Source: Cyclospora cayetanensis (lineage: Eukaryota > Apicomplexa > Conoidasida > Eucoccidiorida > Eimeriidae). Taken from it: 27,386 bases of DNA. The position numbers were made by a program, and so were the translations under genes. The DNA lies in NCBI RefSeq assembly GCF_002999335.1, contig NW_020312254.1, positions 1-27,386 of the forward strand. The letters are read 5' to 3'. Shown here piece by piece: positions 1 through 9,462 of this stretch (positions are counted from its first letter, which is position 1; each line of letters opens with the position of its first letter). The notes beneath the pieces are model-generated. The model was not told where the DNA came from. It made no database searches and worked only from the letters and a program-made list of their open reading frames with translations.

Positions 1-345
1 CTGATGCAGATGCTGATGCTATCGCTGCTGTCACTGCTGCTTGTGCTACTGCTACTGCTGTTGCAAAGGCTGCTTCCACTGATGCAGATGCTATTGCTGC
101 TTGTGCTACTGCTACTGCTGTTGCAAATGCTGCTTCCACTGCGCATGCTCATGCTGATGCTACTGCTGCTTGTGCTACTGCTACTGCTGTTGCAAAGGCT
201 GCTTCCACTGATGCAGATGCTATTGCTATCGCTGCTGTCACTGCTGCTTGTGCTACTGCTACTGCTGTTGCAAAGGCTGCTTCCACTGATGCAGATGCTG
301 ATGCTAGCGCTGCTGTCAGTGCTGCATGTGCTACTGCTACTGCTG
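1..345. repeat. Imperfect tandem repeat, unit lengths 60, 69, 78 and 78 nt, probably coding
   Basis: Repeat units begin with TTGCAAAGGCTGCTTCCACT (or close variants) at 61, 121, 190 and 268, and the array ends near 345. Spacings are 60, 69, 78 and 78 nt, all multiples of three, which suggests length changes were constrained by a reading frame. Several frames stay open. Plus frame 3 reads an Ala-rich protein (runs such as ATATAVAKAASTDADA) that is open from base 3 to a stop near 476. Plus frame 1 is Leu-rich. The minus strand reads Ser-rich from an ATG at 362 off the left edge, or Ala-rich. I cannot decide which is used. It is probably part of a gene that extends past the left edge. Confidence 0.6.
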
Positions 346-767
346 TTGTAGCTCGTCCTCATAGCCACTGCGACCTCTTTCCTCGAGCAGTTTTTTTTGT
401 TGGCAGTGGCGTTTGTGCTGAGATGCCTTTTGCCCTTCTGCCCTTGCAGCCTGCAAGAGCGCCTGGCGGCTGTTAAGGGGCCCCCCCCTACGGCTAATCA
501 GGAGGGGGGGCCCCCCACCGCTCGCTTGATAACAACGCCACCTCCTCAATCCTATCTGCTCTGCAAATACTTCCTCTCCCCCGTCCAGCAGCCTCCAGTC
601 TCAGGTCGGAAGCCGAAGCGCATGCCTGTCTGCAAGTGCATGCTGCACTTGCTCGCAAAGCACACCCTCGCATGCGCTTTTTTCTTGAGCAGAGGAAGTG
701 CCGGCACCTGCAGGCAACCCTTCTTCCCTGCATGCTGCCTTTTCTGCCTTGCATGCTCCGCTCGCAG

Positions 768-1069
768 GCGTCTACCAAGTGAAGGAAATCAGTCCAGGTG
801 TGCTGCGGCTGCTGCTGCAGTTGCGAGTCACCGCCGCAGCAGCGGAGTGTCTGGACAGCCTGAAAGTGGCACTTCCCTTCAATCACAGGGGAACGATTAT
901 ATCCGACGATTTAAAAGCGTCACAGGTCGGCAATTACATGAAGGACGGCTTGAGAAATGCATCTTGTCTCTCTTTCACTCTCCGAAGGAAGGCAGGCATG
1001 AGGTGGCACACTCGCTGCCTTGCTGCCTTCCCCCACAGGGTGTCTATACACCTGGGGCTGGGAATCATG

Positions 1070-1100
<31 letters not shown>

Positions 1101-1159
1101 AGGGTACCTTTTGCTTTGTGCATTCGGGGGCGGCAGTTCTCTGGACGATTCCTATGCCC
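768..1159 (+). CDS. Putative two-exon fragment of an unidentified plus-strand gene
   Basis: Proposed exon 768-925 lies between an acceptor (pyrimidine-rich tract ending CTCGCAG at 767) and a donor CAG|GTCGGC at 926. It reads GVYQVKEISPGVLRLLLQLR, continuing through ECLDSLKVALPFNHRGTI. A second exon would start at 1039 after a strong CCCCCACAG acceptor. It keeps phase 0 and reads GVYTPGAGNHD, then ten Ala from a (GCT)n tract, then GYLLLCAFGGG; its end could be a GTAGAG donor near 1160 or the stop at 1174-1176. The fold hinted at (alternating beta-strand pattern, then a proline and Arg-Gly turn) loosely resembles adaptor mu-homology domains, but this is weak. The 5' and 3' parts are not resolved. 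CAG-rich ORF sequence at about 1750-2059 could be a further exon. Confidence 0.3.
1071..1100. repeat. (TGC)10 triplet microsatellite
   Basis: Ten uninterrupted TGC/CTG/GCT triplets. In the proposed exon from 1039 it would encode poly-Ala (GCT). Confidence 0.9.
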
Positions 1160-1383
1160 GTAGAGGGGGCCTGTGATGCCATACTCGGTGTGTTGTTGTC
1201 ACATTTGCCGCTTCTTCTAGTGTTGCTGCTGATGCCTTCTGCGCTAAGACATGCATGTTTGGAGCTTCCTTTGATCGGTGATGCCTGCGGTGTCTTCAAA
1301 ATGCCGTCTTCTCTGCATCGTTAGCTGCTCCTTCTGCTTTTTGTTGCTGATTCTGCTGCTCTCTTCCGCTGATTCTGCTGTTG

Positions 1384-1574
1384 CTACTGCTGGTTCAGCT
1401 TTCTGCTACTGCTGGTTCAGCTTTCTGCTGCTTCTTCTGCTACTACTGTTGCTTCTTCTGCTCTCTGCTGCTGGTTCAGCTTTCTGCTACTGCTGGTTCA
1501 GCTTTCTGCTACTGCTGGTTCAGCTTTCTGCTACTGCTGGTTCAGCTTTCTGCTACTGCTGGTTCAGCTTTCTG
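1384..1574. repeat. 22-nt tandem repeat (CTACTGCTGGTTCAGCTTTC plus TG)
   Basis: Two perfect copies lie at 1384-1427 and four more at 1487-1574, separated by degenerate CTTCTGCTG sequence. Continuing CTG/TTC-rich sequence runs to about 1684. A period of 22 is not divisible by three, so successive copies change frame, which argues that this stretch is non-coding (intron or intergenic) even though long ORFs cross it. Confidence 0.85.
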
Positions 1575-2051
1575 CTACTGCTTTCTGCTGCTGCTGCTTC
1601 TGCTTCCTGCTTCTGCTTTCTGCTGCTGCTTCTTCTGCTGCTTCTTCTGCTGCCAATTCTGCTGCTAATTCTGCTGCTGCTGCAATAGGCCATACAGACG
1701 CCCATTCGCTGTCTCTGTTGGGGGAACTGACGCTGTCTGCGCCGGAGGGAATGACGCCACCTCAACTGTCTGTACACTCGCAGCAGCTACACTGCAGTGG
1801 GTTAGGCGACCTTGCTGCAGCGGAGGAGAAGCGGCTGCTCCAACAAGCAACAGCAGCAGCTGCATCTGGCCTTCCCCTGATATTCCAGCGCTATGTGCTG
1901 CAGCAAACACGACTGCGGCTTCACCAGCAGCAACAGCAACGGCAGCAACAACAAGGAGCAGCAGCGAGAAATGCAACCGCATCGCGGCAGCCTTTAGTCG
2001 CTGGTCTGGCTCTAAAGCAATTATCCCTAAATTTTCCTTTCCGCCGGCTAA

Positions 2052-2666
2052 ATGGCTAGACGCTCGATTGCGCATGCGTCTACTGCGTATATTTTGAGCT
2101 CTCATGTGGCTTGGGTTTTTGGCGTGTTGGTGCTTTCAGGAAAAAGCGCGTTCAGCAGCAGCAGCTCTAGCAGCAGCAGCGGCTCGAGCTTTCTGACAGC
2201 AAGAGAAAACACAATTCTCGATCTAGGACCAACAAACTTTGTCGCTGTGGTTTTTATGGAGGGAAGAGGCTTCAGTGTGGCGGGAGCTGACATAAATCCT
2301 ATGGCTGTGGATGTTTTTTCGGGAGCGTTTCCCGCAAGTGCCGATGGCGAGCCGACAGCAGAGTCTGCTGCTGCTGCCACTGCTGCTTTTGCGACACGCA
2401 TGGGCGCTCTCACTGTCAAGATTGAGAGGAATTTTGCCTCCGGCAGGTAGGCAGACTCCTGTTGCTGCCGTCTTCACTGAGGGCGCTGACGTTTTAGCTG
2501 CTTCTTCCGACTGCGCGAAAAGCAGCTCTCCGTGTCGCCTCCCCTGCTACTGCTGCTGTTGTTGCGTGCGGATGCATGCAGGTGTCTTTTGTGGAATACT
2601 TTGGGAGACTACCGTCCTGCCCGCGCAACGTTGCGATGGGAAAACACCGAGGCAGACACTTCCTAG
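2052..2666 (+). CDS. Putative small secreted or organellar protein, two exons (2052-2446, 2582-2666)
   Basis: ATG at 2052 sits in a good apicomplexan context (CTAAATGGC). The first 35 residues hold a hydrophobic stretch (AYILSSHVAWVFGVLVL) followed by GKSAFS, like a signal peptide. A poly-Ser run from AGC codons follows, then LTARENTILDLGPTNFVAVV and an Ala-rich segment. Exon 1 ends at a consensus donor GGCAG|GTAGGC (2447) in phase 2. An acceptor ending ATGCAG at 2581 gives a phase-matched exon reading CLLWNTLGDYRPARATLRWE to a TAG at 2664-2666, total about 159 residues. No family recognised. Caution: the hydrophobic segment overlaps a pyrimidine-rich TTTCAG near 2140 that could itself be an acceptor, in which case the signal peptide is an artefact and the exon belongs to a gene starting upstream. 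Confidence 0.35.
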
Positions 2667-4681
2667 CTTCTAAGCCGATCAAGAGTAGCCGCAGGAGCAA
2701 CAGCCCAAGAGAGCGGCAGTTGTTTCTTTTGAGGATTCTTCCAGTCTATAAAGGGCGACTTGCTCCTTCCCCCCCTTCCCCCTTCTCGTATCTGAACAGG
2801 GGTGAGGAGGGAGGGTTGGAAGGCTGGCAACGGGGTGCGTGGTGTTGTGCAATGACTGCTGGGTGCAGGCTTTTGGGCTGCTTCTTGCGTGCATGCTGCT
2901 AGGCGCTCTTCTCTTGCGGAGACGCGCATGCTTTGTGACTCGCACATAAAGAAGCCCAAAGTGGCATTTTGGGGTAAAAGGGCGGAGGCGAAGGAGCCAT
3001 GTGTGTGTCAGGGGGTGTATATCCAGCACCAGTAGTGGTCAGGGGGGTTACTGCCTCAATCGTAAGTCTCGCGTGGTTCACGCACGCGACTGGAGGGTTT
3101 GGCTGTTAACGCCTCGTGCCAGAGTGGCGTTTTTGATGAGCGCGGTTACTTTTTAAGGGCAAGATACCATCTAAAGCATACACTACGCATATGCACATGT
3201 AATATAGACACATGATTCTAGCCAGTTCGGCATGCTGACTCGAGAGCGTTCCCTCCCCTCGAGCCACCAACCCGCTTAGACAATTCTAACACTAAGAACT
3301 GAATACTCCGCTATAGCGGGGGACGCTTTTGCTCGGAAACAACCTCGACAGAATCCTCAAGTTGCAAGGTTCTTGACAGTCCAGCCCCCACACGAAGAAG
3401 CTCCCCGCGCCAGTTTCGACGAGGACAGAAGACACTACCACCAGCCTGAAAAGCCTTCTTAAGGCGGCGAATTCGCAGAAGTCAAACAAGAGAGTCGCGC
3501 AACTCTCTCGAGGAACAAAGCTCGTTCACCCCGTGCAAGAAACTGGACGGAGAGAGACAGTGGCTGCTGCTGCAAAGGCTTCCAGTGATGTGCAGCAGCA
3601 GCAGCCAAGGCTGCAGCAGAGCCGCTGACTGTGGCAGCAGCTCGGACGGCAGGAAGCCTGCGCTTCTGCCGCATTTCCGAGCATTTCATCCTTCCTTCAG
3701 CGTGAAACCAAAGGAGGCAGCGACAGGCTGCCTCTTTTTCAGCGAAAACCGCGAGTTTCCGATGCTTTTCGCCCCTTGCCTTCGCCCCTGCTGTACAGCA
3801 CAGTACGACGCCAGGCACGTGGGAAGGCCTACCCCTTCTCTGCAACGGAGGAGACAGCCTCACACGGCTTCTTTTTAGCGCCTTTTTTGATTTCCTCCTT
3901 CTTCCTTCCTCAAGTTTGCCTCCCTTCGCTTCCTTGGTGCCTCTCTAAGCTGAATTCGGAGGGCACCTCGCGACGCGCTCACCGTATCGCCTCGATATGC
4001 TTGTAGGGGGCCCCTCAGAAAACACCCTCCTTCTCTCCCTTCGTGTTTCCCCCTTCACACTCTCCTTTCCTTATTTCTGACGCCTTTTATCGCTCCACGG
4101 CGGCTGCTGCTGCCCCTCTCGACCGCTGCTGCGCCTCCTCCGTCCTCTCCCCGAGTCTGATGAGGCAGAACCTCCTGCTCCTCACCAGCTGCCCTTCAGC
4201 CGCGCGCGAGTGCCTGTAGCAAGCTGCCACCATCGACGCTCTCAGCAGCAGCTCTCACAGCCGCAGTCTTCCAGAAACAGCCTTCACACAAGCAGCATCT
4301 CCCCCGCGAGCCGCTCTCTGCCCCGCTCCCCCCGATCGTCGCACCGTCTCCCTCCCTGAGCGTTGCATCAGTCTCTTCCTTCGGCTCCTTCTCCCTTCTG
4401 CCGTCTGCTCTTTCGCCCTTCGTCCCCTAGAGCGGATGCCGACTGCAGTGCTAGCCGCGCATTTTATCCGCATGCAGTGCAGAGCCGATCTTGAGCTTTC
4501 TCAGAAGGCCGACAAACGGCATTTCATAGGGAGCCTTCTGCGCGTGTCGCAGGGGTGCGAGCAGTAGCGTTTTTGGTACAGCCACGTATTCTTCGTTCCC
4601 CTTTTTTCGGTGTCTTCCTGGGGAGGGAGGGAAGGGGGCAGGGGTGTGTCTGTGCTGCGTGAATTCGCGCTCGTCGAAAAA
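2667..4681. other. Intergenic region without a convincing gene; CT-rich at 3870-4440
   Basis: ORFs here lack ATG starts, show no recognisable protein and have no consistent splice chain. From about 3870 to 4440 the plus strand is strongly CT-rich (many CCTTC, CTCCC and TCTCC runs), and it probably forms the promoter and 5' UTR of the gene at 4682. A TATAAAG string occurs at about 2747, but apicomplexan promoters rarely use TATA boxes, so I attach no function to it. No RNA gene was recognised. Confidence 0.5.
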
Positions 4682-6475
4682 ATGTTGGGCGCTTCGCATG
4701 GGCCCCAAGCAACTCGCCAAGTTGTTCGTCTTTGCGACAGCTCTCAGCGGTGGATTTGGAATCCTTACGCTGGAGGCTTGGGGTGCAGCAGCATGTTGGG
4801 GACGGAGCCTTGCGAGAAGCTGTCTCCCAGCGCGCCAGTCGGGAGCAGCCTGCAGGAAGTGGAAAAGCTGCGCGAAATGTACAAGGACGAGGTTAGCATG
4901 CTGACGCTAGAGCACGAGCTGCTCCTGTACGACCTCAAGCGCTTCCACGACATGACTGCCCTCTACAGAGACGCCGAGAGCGGCTCCTTCCTGCTGACTC
5001 CTCCCGAGGCGATCCTGGAAGCGAAGAAGGGCATCGACTTGAGGATAGAGCACTTCAAGGACGAGTGTGGCCGCTGCGAGAGGCTGCAGCGCCGCATGCA
5101 GCGACAGATGGACAAGGGGCCCCCCGTGGCAGCGAAGGAGGGGTCCTCGGGGCCCCCCCCCCCCTCGTCGAATTCCCCAGAAGCGGTGGCTGCCAACTGC
5201 ATCCTGCTCAAGCGCGTGCGCGATCAGAGGCGTCTGATCGCTCTGCTGCAGCGCGATCTGGAGGAGCGGCTGTACGAACAGTCCCTCATGGAAGTTCACC
5301 TCAAAAAGCTGCGACAAGCTGCCGAGCATCTCGACGTCAGCCTGCCCGCTGACGCCGCTGGGAAGGGAAGCCGCGAAAGCCGTAGGCTCCCTGGGGAGGC
5401 TCCCAGCCTCCACCAGCGAGAAAAGCAGATCCCCGAGTTCAAGACGGCTTGGCTCCACCGCATCCGCTTCGCCACAGCGCCTCTCCCGAGAGTGCCCTCC
5501 AGGCAGCCTCCCGTGCCTCCTGCCAGCTGCAGACCCCCCAAAGCAGTCCTCTCCCAGGCAGCGGGGAGAGGACTGCTAGCTGGAGAGGGCGCAGAGAAGC
5601 ACTCCTCTCGGAGCTTCGGCAGCCGCGAGCACCGACGCCACTCGGCAGCCGAAGCAGCGGCTGCGTTGGGGGGCCCCTCGGAGGCCCCCCCGCGGGGGGG
5701 CGGGGGGGCCCCCTCCGTGGAGGAGGGGGGCGTGTTGCTGCCTCGAGTGCTGCGATCCTTCTGGGAAGCGCACGGAGCGCGTCCTTCGGCAGGAGGCGCA
5801 GGCGGGAGCGGCTCAACAACTCTAGAGCGGCTTCTGTCTGGCGGCGTGAATCTCGTGGTCACTTCAAGCAAGGAGGGGGAAAAGGGGCAAGGCGGGGAGG
5901 AGGGCCCCTCCGAAGCAGCGAAGAGGGGCCCCCGGTCCGCCCTCCCTGCGAGCCCGCAGCTCAGTCGAGGCGACAGTACTGGGGGGTTCTCCTTTTCTAG
6001 GGGCCCCTCGCGCACGTGCTCGTCGCCACGCGTGAGTGTGAGTGCGCCCAAACACAAAGACTCAAGAACGCTGACTTCCCCCAGAAAAGCCTCCGAGGAA
6101 CTGCGCGGTGGCAGCCTCGCGACCACAGCACATCACGCCCTCTCGTCTTCCCACGCACTCCGCGAAGACAGCGCCGCCTCCGGAGCGGCGGAAACGAAGG
6201 CGCCTCTGCGACAGACGTCCTACAAGACGCTCGCCTCGCCGCGTGTCTCCGCCGCAGCAGGCGGAGTGGTGCGCGCAGACTCGCGAACCCTCATGTCTCC
6301 CAGAGAGGCGAGGGCCCTTGACTCGCCGAGGTCGCGTTCGCTTGTGTCTCCCCGGCGGTTTGAAGGGGCCCCCGGGGGCCCCCCTCCCGGGGGGGGGCCC
6401 GGGGGCCCTCGAGGGACGCCCACGGGGGGCAAGGCTGTGCTCACGCGCGAGGAAAGCGCCGCCTTCCTCTCGTGA
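4682..6475 (+). CDS. Coiled-coil protein with C-terminal Ser-Pro-Arg repeats, function unknown
   Basis: Single open frame of 597 residues ending in TGA at 6473-6475. The start is the first in-frame ATG (4682, context AAAAAATGT); the frame is open upstream only from non-ATG codons, and a later Met at 4793 is possible. Residues about 56-145 and 167-218 are charged and heptad-like (SLQEVEKLREMYKDEV, LLKRVRDQRRLIALLQRDLE) and should form coiled coils, separated by a Gly-Pro-Ser linker. From about 225 on the protein is disordered, rich in Gly, Pro, Ser and Arg. Residues about 448-558 hold at least six copies of a short motif ending SPR (SRTLTSPR, YKTLASPR, SRTLMSPR, SRSLVSPR), candidate proline-directed phosphorylation or microtubule-binding sites. 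The linker codons repeatedly contain GGGGCCCC. A cytoskeletal or scaffold role is only a guess. It converges on the helicase gene, 509 nt away. Confidence 0.75.
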   Translation: MLGASHGPQATRQVVRLCDSSQRWIWNPYAGGLGCSSMLGTEPCEKLSPSAPVGSSLQEVEKLREMYKDEVSMLTLEHELLLYDLKRFHDMTALYRDAESGSFLLTPPEAILEAKKGIDLRIEHFKDECGRCERLQRRMQRQMDKGPPVAAKEGSSGPPPPSSNSPEAVAANCILLKRVRDQRRLIALLQRDLEERLYEQSLMEVHLKKLRQAAEHLDVSLPADAAGKGSRESRRLPGEAPSLHQREKQIPEFKTAWLHRIRFATAPLPRVPSRQPPVPPASCRPPKAVLSQAAGRGLLAGEGAEKHSSRSFGSREHRRHSAAEAAAALGGPSEAPPRGGGGAPSVEEGGVLLPRVLRSFWEAHGARPSAGGAGGSGSTTLERLLSGGVNLVVTSSKEGEKGQGGEEGPSEAAKRGPRSALPASPQLSRGDSTGGFSFSRGPSRTCSSPRVSVSAPKHKDSRTLTSPRKASEELRGGSLATTAHHALSSSHALREDSAASGAAETKAPLRQTSYKTLASPRVSAAAGGVVRADSRTLMSPREARALDSPRSRSLVSPRRFEGAPGGPPPGGGPGGPRGTPTGGKAVLTREESAAFLS

Positions 6476-6984
6476 TAACTTGCTGCTGGCTGTTTCTTTG
6501 TGCTATAAACCTCTTGCGACGCGTGTGTAGATGTGTTTTGGTGGCTGGATGAGCAGCGCCTAAACCGTAGCTTGAGGCTTTCCAGCACAAGTTGGCGTAA
6601 GGCCCCCTCTCCGCTTCCCCCTTCCGCACGTACCGTCCCTGCTAAGTAGCTAGAGCAATAGAGACACTACAGCAGCCCTCCTCCTACTGCTGGCTCCCTG
6701 CGAACGTGGCGATAGCTTCTCTCTTGGAAGGCGACTCGAGAGGGGAGGCCCTCAGGAGACTGCATTGCAAGATACCTGCCTAAAGAAGCGGCAAAAAACG
6801 AACGGCCGAAGCGCTGAGGCTTCCGAGAAGGGCAGCACGGGCAGAGAGGCGGCACCAAGTGCTCCTCGCTGCCACAGAGGCGAGAGCTCTCTTCTGTGCG
6901 CAGTAAAAGGCCGCAACCTGCTAGCTGGCAGTATCAGAGCGAGTCTTATTCGCCTTCACGGTTTAATGGGCAACTGTCGCCGCT
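6476..6984. other. Convergent intergenic spacer (shared 3' UTR region)
   Basis: About 509 nt between the stop codons of two convergent genes. Short ORFs only; I see no RNA gene, repeat array or conserved element. Confidence 0.6.
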
Positions 6985-9462
6985 TTAGGAGGAACTGCTG
7001 CAGTCACCCCTCTCTGCTGGCGAAGAAGTGTTCTCAGCGCCCCCAGGAGTCGCACTCCCGCTGTAGCAGCCATCCGCAGCAGCATCAGCAACATTAGCAG
7101 CATCAGCAACATTAGCAGCATTAGCACTAGCAGTAGTAGCATTCGCAGCAGCGGCCGCTGCCGCAGCCAGTTTCTTTTGCCTTTTTCTGAAGGATCTCTT
7201 GCGACTGAAGGCAGCAGCTACAGATGCGTGTTTGGCCGTCAGCCGTTCCCCCTGCTCCTGCTGCTCCTGCTGCTGCTCCTGCTGCTGCTGCTGCTGCTGC
7301 AATTGCAGTTGCTGCGCAGCCGCAGCGCCTCCCCGAATTGCATCGACGAGCATTTTCTGGTGGGGAAGGAAGAAGGAAATGGCTTTGCCGAGCCCACCTG
7401 CCCGTGCAACGCGCCCTACTCGGTGCAAGTGGCTTACTGCGGAGAGGGCAAAGTCGAACTGCACGCAAGCTCCCAGTCCCTCCAAGTGCAAACCACGAGC
7501 TGCTGCATCCGTGCAAACCAGCACTGAGGGGGTGTCAAGGGAGAAAGGCCTTTGCGCAACTGCGAAGGAGGAAGAAGAAAGCGGCTCTACAGCTCCTGCG
7601 CTGTGCTGTGCATGCTCCGTAGCAGCAGCAGCAGACGTAGCAGCAGCAGCAGCGTCGTGCTGTTGCTGCTTCCCAGTGGGAGAGAGTGTCTTTTCCGAGT
7701 CTGGAGGAGACACCGTCGCAACCCCTGGAAGCGACGACGGCATGCTGGAAAAGGCCTTAATCACCTTCGCGCGAGCGAGCGGAGGCAGCTGCGCCGAGAA
7801 GAGCTGCACTAGCGGCTTTTTTGGCGCCTCTCTGTCGCTCTGCAGTCTTTCTTGGAGGCTCTCAGCCACGCGTCTGGCAGTGGCTGCCGTGTTGCAGAAG
7901 ACGAGAGTCTTTAGGCCCCTGAGGGGGCCCCTGAGGGCCCCTAGTACCCTGTCGATCCGATCGGCCTCTGTTTCCTCCGAAGACACCGCAACAAACTCCT
8001 GCTGCAGTCCGCTGCAGTGGCAGTGCAGCAAGGGCGATTCTACGAAGCGCATCGACGGAAAGAGCTTCTGCAGCGACCCCTTGACGCCTCCGTAGGCCCT
8101 TCCTTCTCGACTGGGAGTTGTGTTGCATGCAGGAGCAGCAGCCGCATGCAGAGACTTGGGCACCTCTGAATGCGCGCTCTGCGCCGCACGCAGGCTCCCT
8201 TCTCCTTCGCTCCCTCTGCCTCCCACAGAGGGCAGCGTTGCAGCCACCAGCACGTACTGCGTGGGGGGCTTCCCTTGCCTTCGGCTTTCTCGATCGGCTG
8301 CTCGAAAGCGCTCGAGCAGCGCCGTGGTGTGCTTCTTGAAGCCCCCCTCCAGGAGCATGTCAGCCTCGTCGAGAACCAGCGTCTCTGTGGCTGCGAAAAG
8401 GCCCTTCTCCCTGCTAGCCGCTGCTGCGAAGGCTTGCGGAGTAGACACCAGCAGGAGGGGGCAGCTCCGCTTCTTCGGAGAGCCTTCTTCCGAAGAAGAA
8501 AGCCTTCCCGACGAGGCTCGGCGGGAGGAGCCAAAGGGCCAGCTCGCGGAGGAGGATCCTAGCAGCAATCCAGCGGCAGAAGGAGTCAGCGCTCCAGAAG
8601 ACACGAAGTGCAGCAGTCGCCTCAGCCAGGCTAAGACTTGCATCGCCAGCTCTCGACTCGGCGTGAGCACGACAGCAACGGGGTAGCTGGAGGCGGCAGC
8701 GACAGGGGGGGCCCCCCCCGTCGCGCCGTCTGCTGCAGCTGCGAGGGCCCCCGCCTTCGCAGCCCTTGCTGCTGCCCCTCGCTGCTGCTGCTGCTGCTGC
8801 TGCTGCATCTGCGTCTGCTGCTGCAACACGACGAGTCGCTGCACGAGTGCCACAACGTAGGCGACGGTCTTGCCGCTCCCCGTTTCTCCCGCTATGCAGA
8901 CACTGAGCCCTTGCAGCAGCAGCGGCAGTGCTGCTGCCTGGATGTGGCTAGCTGCCGAGATATTCCAGCGCTTCAGACTGTCTCTGAGAGAAGGGAGCAC
9001 ACCCAAAGGAATAAATCCGGCGGATGCAAACGCCTCCTGCTGCTGCTGCTCAGGTCTTGCTGGTGCGGAGGCGTCGATCTCCGCAGCAGCCTGGCGAGGA
9101 ACGAAGGCGTCGCGAGAGGCTGCTCTCACGCGATTTTTCACGCCTCCTATTGAGCGCCCCCGCTGCGCCATGCGCACATCGGGAACACGCAAAAAGGCAG
9201 ACGAGGGGCCCCCACGGAGAACCGTGGGGAGAGGATTTCTGCAAGAAAGAAAGTCTCGGGTAAGAGGGCGTGGAGGGCCCCCTTCCCCCATTGTTTCGCT
9301 CCTTCTGCAAGGCGAGAAACACTTTCCTGGGGAAAGCTGCACCAACAGAAAGATACAGAGAGTCAACACACGCAGCTGCAAGAGCACTGCTAGAGAGGAG
9401 ACCTCTGATAGGCCTCCTGCTCCTGCTCCTCCTGGTGGACGCTTCATCATGAGACTGTTCAT
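6985..9462 (-). CDS. DEAD-box ATP-dependent RNA helicase, probably apicoplast-targeted
   Basis: ATP-dependent RNA-unwinding enzyme of the DEAD-box family, 825 residues, intronless, stop TAA at 6985-6987. The start is the ATG at 9460-9462, because the open frame upstream lacks an ATG. All core motifs are visible in order: Q-motif region SHIQAAALP, motif I AGETGSGKT (residues 191-199), Ia PSRELA (268-273), motif II DEAD (365-368), motif III AAT (407-409, usually SAT), TLVFCNT, motif V TDAAARGLH (651-659) and motif VI HRVGRVARAG (680-689). Low-complexity Gln, Ala and Ser inserts lie between motifs and explain the excess length. Residues about 19-42 form a hydrophobic signal-anchor-like segment, followed by GKC-FSP and a long Arg/Ser-rich, acid-poor stretch: the classic signal plus transit layout of apicoplast proteins. 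The C-terminus is basic (KRSFRKRQKKL) then Ala/Asn/Asp-rich. Likely role: apicoplast ribosome assembly or RNA turnover (inference). Confidence 0.92.
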   Translation of the reverse strand: MNSLMMKRPPGGAGAGGLSEVSSLAVLLQLRVLTLCIFLLVQLSPGKCFSPCRRSETMGEGGPPRPLTRDFLSCRNPLPTVLRGGPSSAFLRVPDVRMAQRGRSIGGVKNRVRAASRDAFVPRQAAAEIDASAPARPEQQQQEAFASAGFIPLGVLPSLRDSLKRWNISAASHIQAAALPLLLQGLSVCIAGETGSGKTVAYVVALVQRLVVLQQQTQMQQQQQQQQRGAAARAAKAGALAAAADGATGGAPPVAAASSYPVAVVLTPSRELAMQVLAWLRRLLHFVSSGALTPSAAGLLLGSSSASWPFGSSRRASSGRLSSSEEGSPKKRSCPLLLVSTPQAFAAAASREKGLFAATETLVLDEADMLLEGGFKKHTTALLERFRAADRESRRQGKPPTQYVLVAATLPSVGGRGSEGEGSLRAAQSAHSEVPKSLHAAAAPACNTTPSREGRAYGGVKGSLQKLFPSMRFVESPLLHCHCSGLQQEFVAVSSEETEADRIDRVLGALRGPLRGLKTLVFCNTAATARRVAESLQERLQSDREAPKKPLVQLFSAQLPPLARAKVIKAFSSMPSSLPGVATVSPPDSEKTLSPTGKQQQHDAAAAATSAAAATEHAQHSAGAVEPLSSSSFAVAQRPFSLDTPSVLVCTDAAARGLHLEGLGACVQFDFALSAVSHLHRVGRVARAGGLGKAISFFLPHQKMLVDAIRGGAAAAQQLQLQQQQQQQEQQQEQQEQGERLTAKHASVAAAFSRKRSFRKRQKKLAAAAAAAANATTASANAANVADAANVADAAADGCYSGSATPGGAENTSSPAERGDCSSSS
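7050..7170. repeat. Coding repeat (CAGCAACATTAG type) in the helicase tail
   Basis: Direct copies of GCAGCATCAGCAACATTA near 7077-7110 and related AGCAGCATTAGCA strings encode the ANAANVADAANVADAA segment and the preceding poly-Ala of the helicase C-terminus. Confidence 0.6.

Noticed and set aside
4644..4904. 86-codon overlapping frame with a signal-like start (MGPKQLAKLFVFATALSG)
   Set aside because: It ends quickly, overlaps the better-supported coiled-coil frame, and I found no splice site joining it in phase to that frame.
5296..6126. 276-codon antisense ORF opposite the coiled-coil gene
   Set aside because: GC-rich shadow frame; the plus strand has coiled-coil periodicity and the SPR motif array.
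7199..8095. 298-codon plus-strand Cys/Ala/Ser-rich ORF
   Set aside because: It is the antisense shadow of the helicase, which has all DEAD-box motifs on the minus strand.
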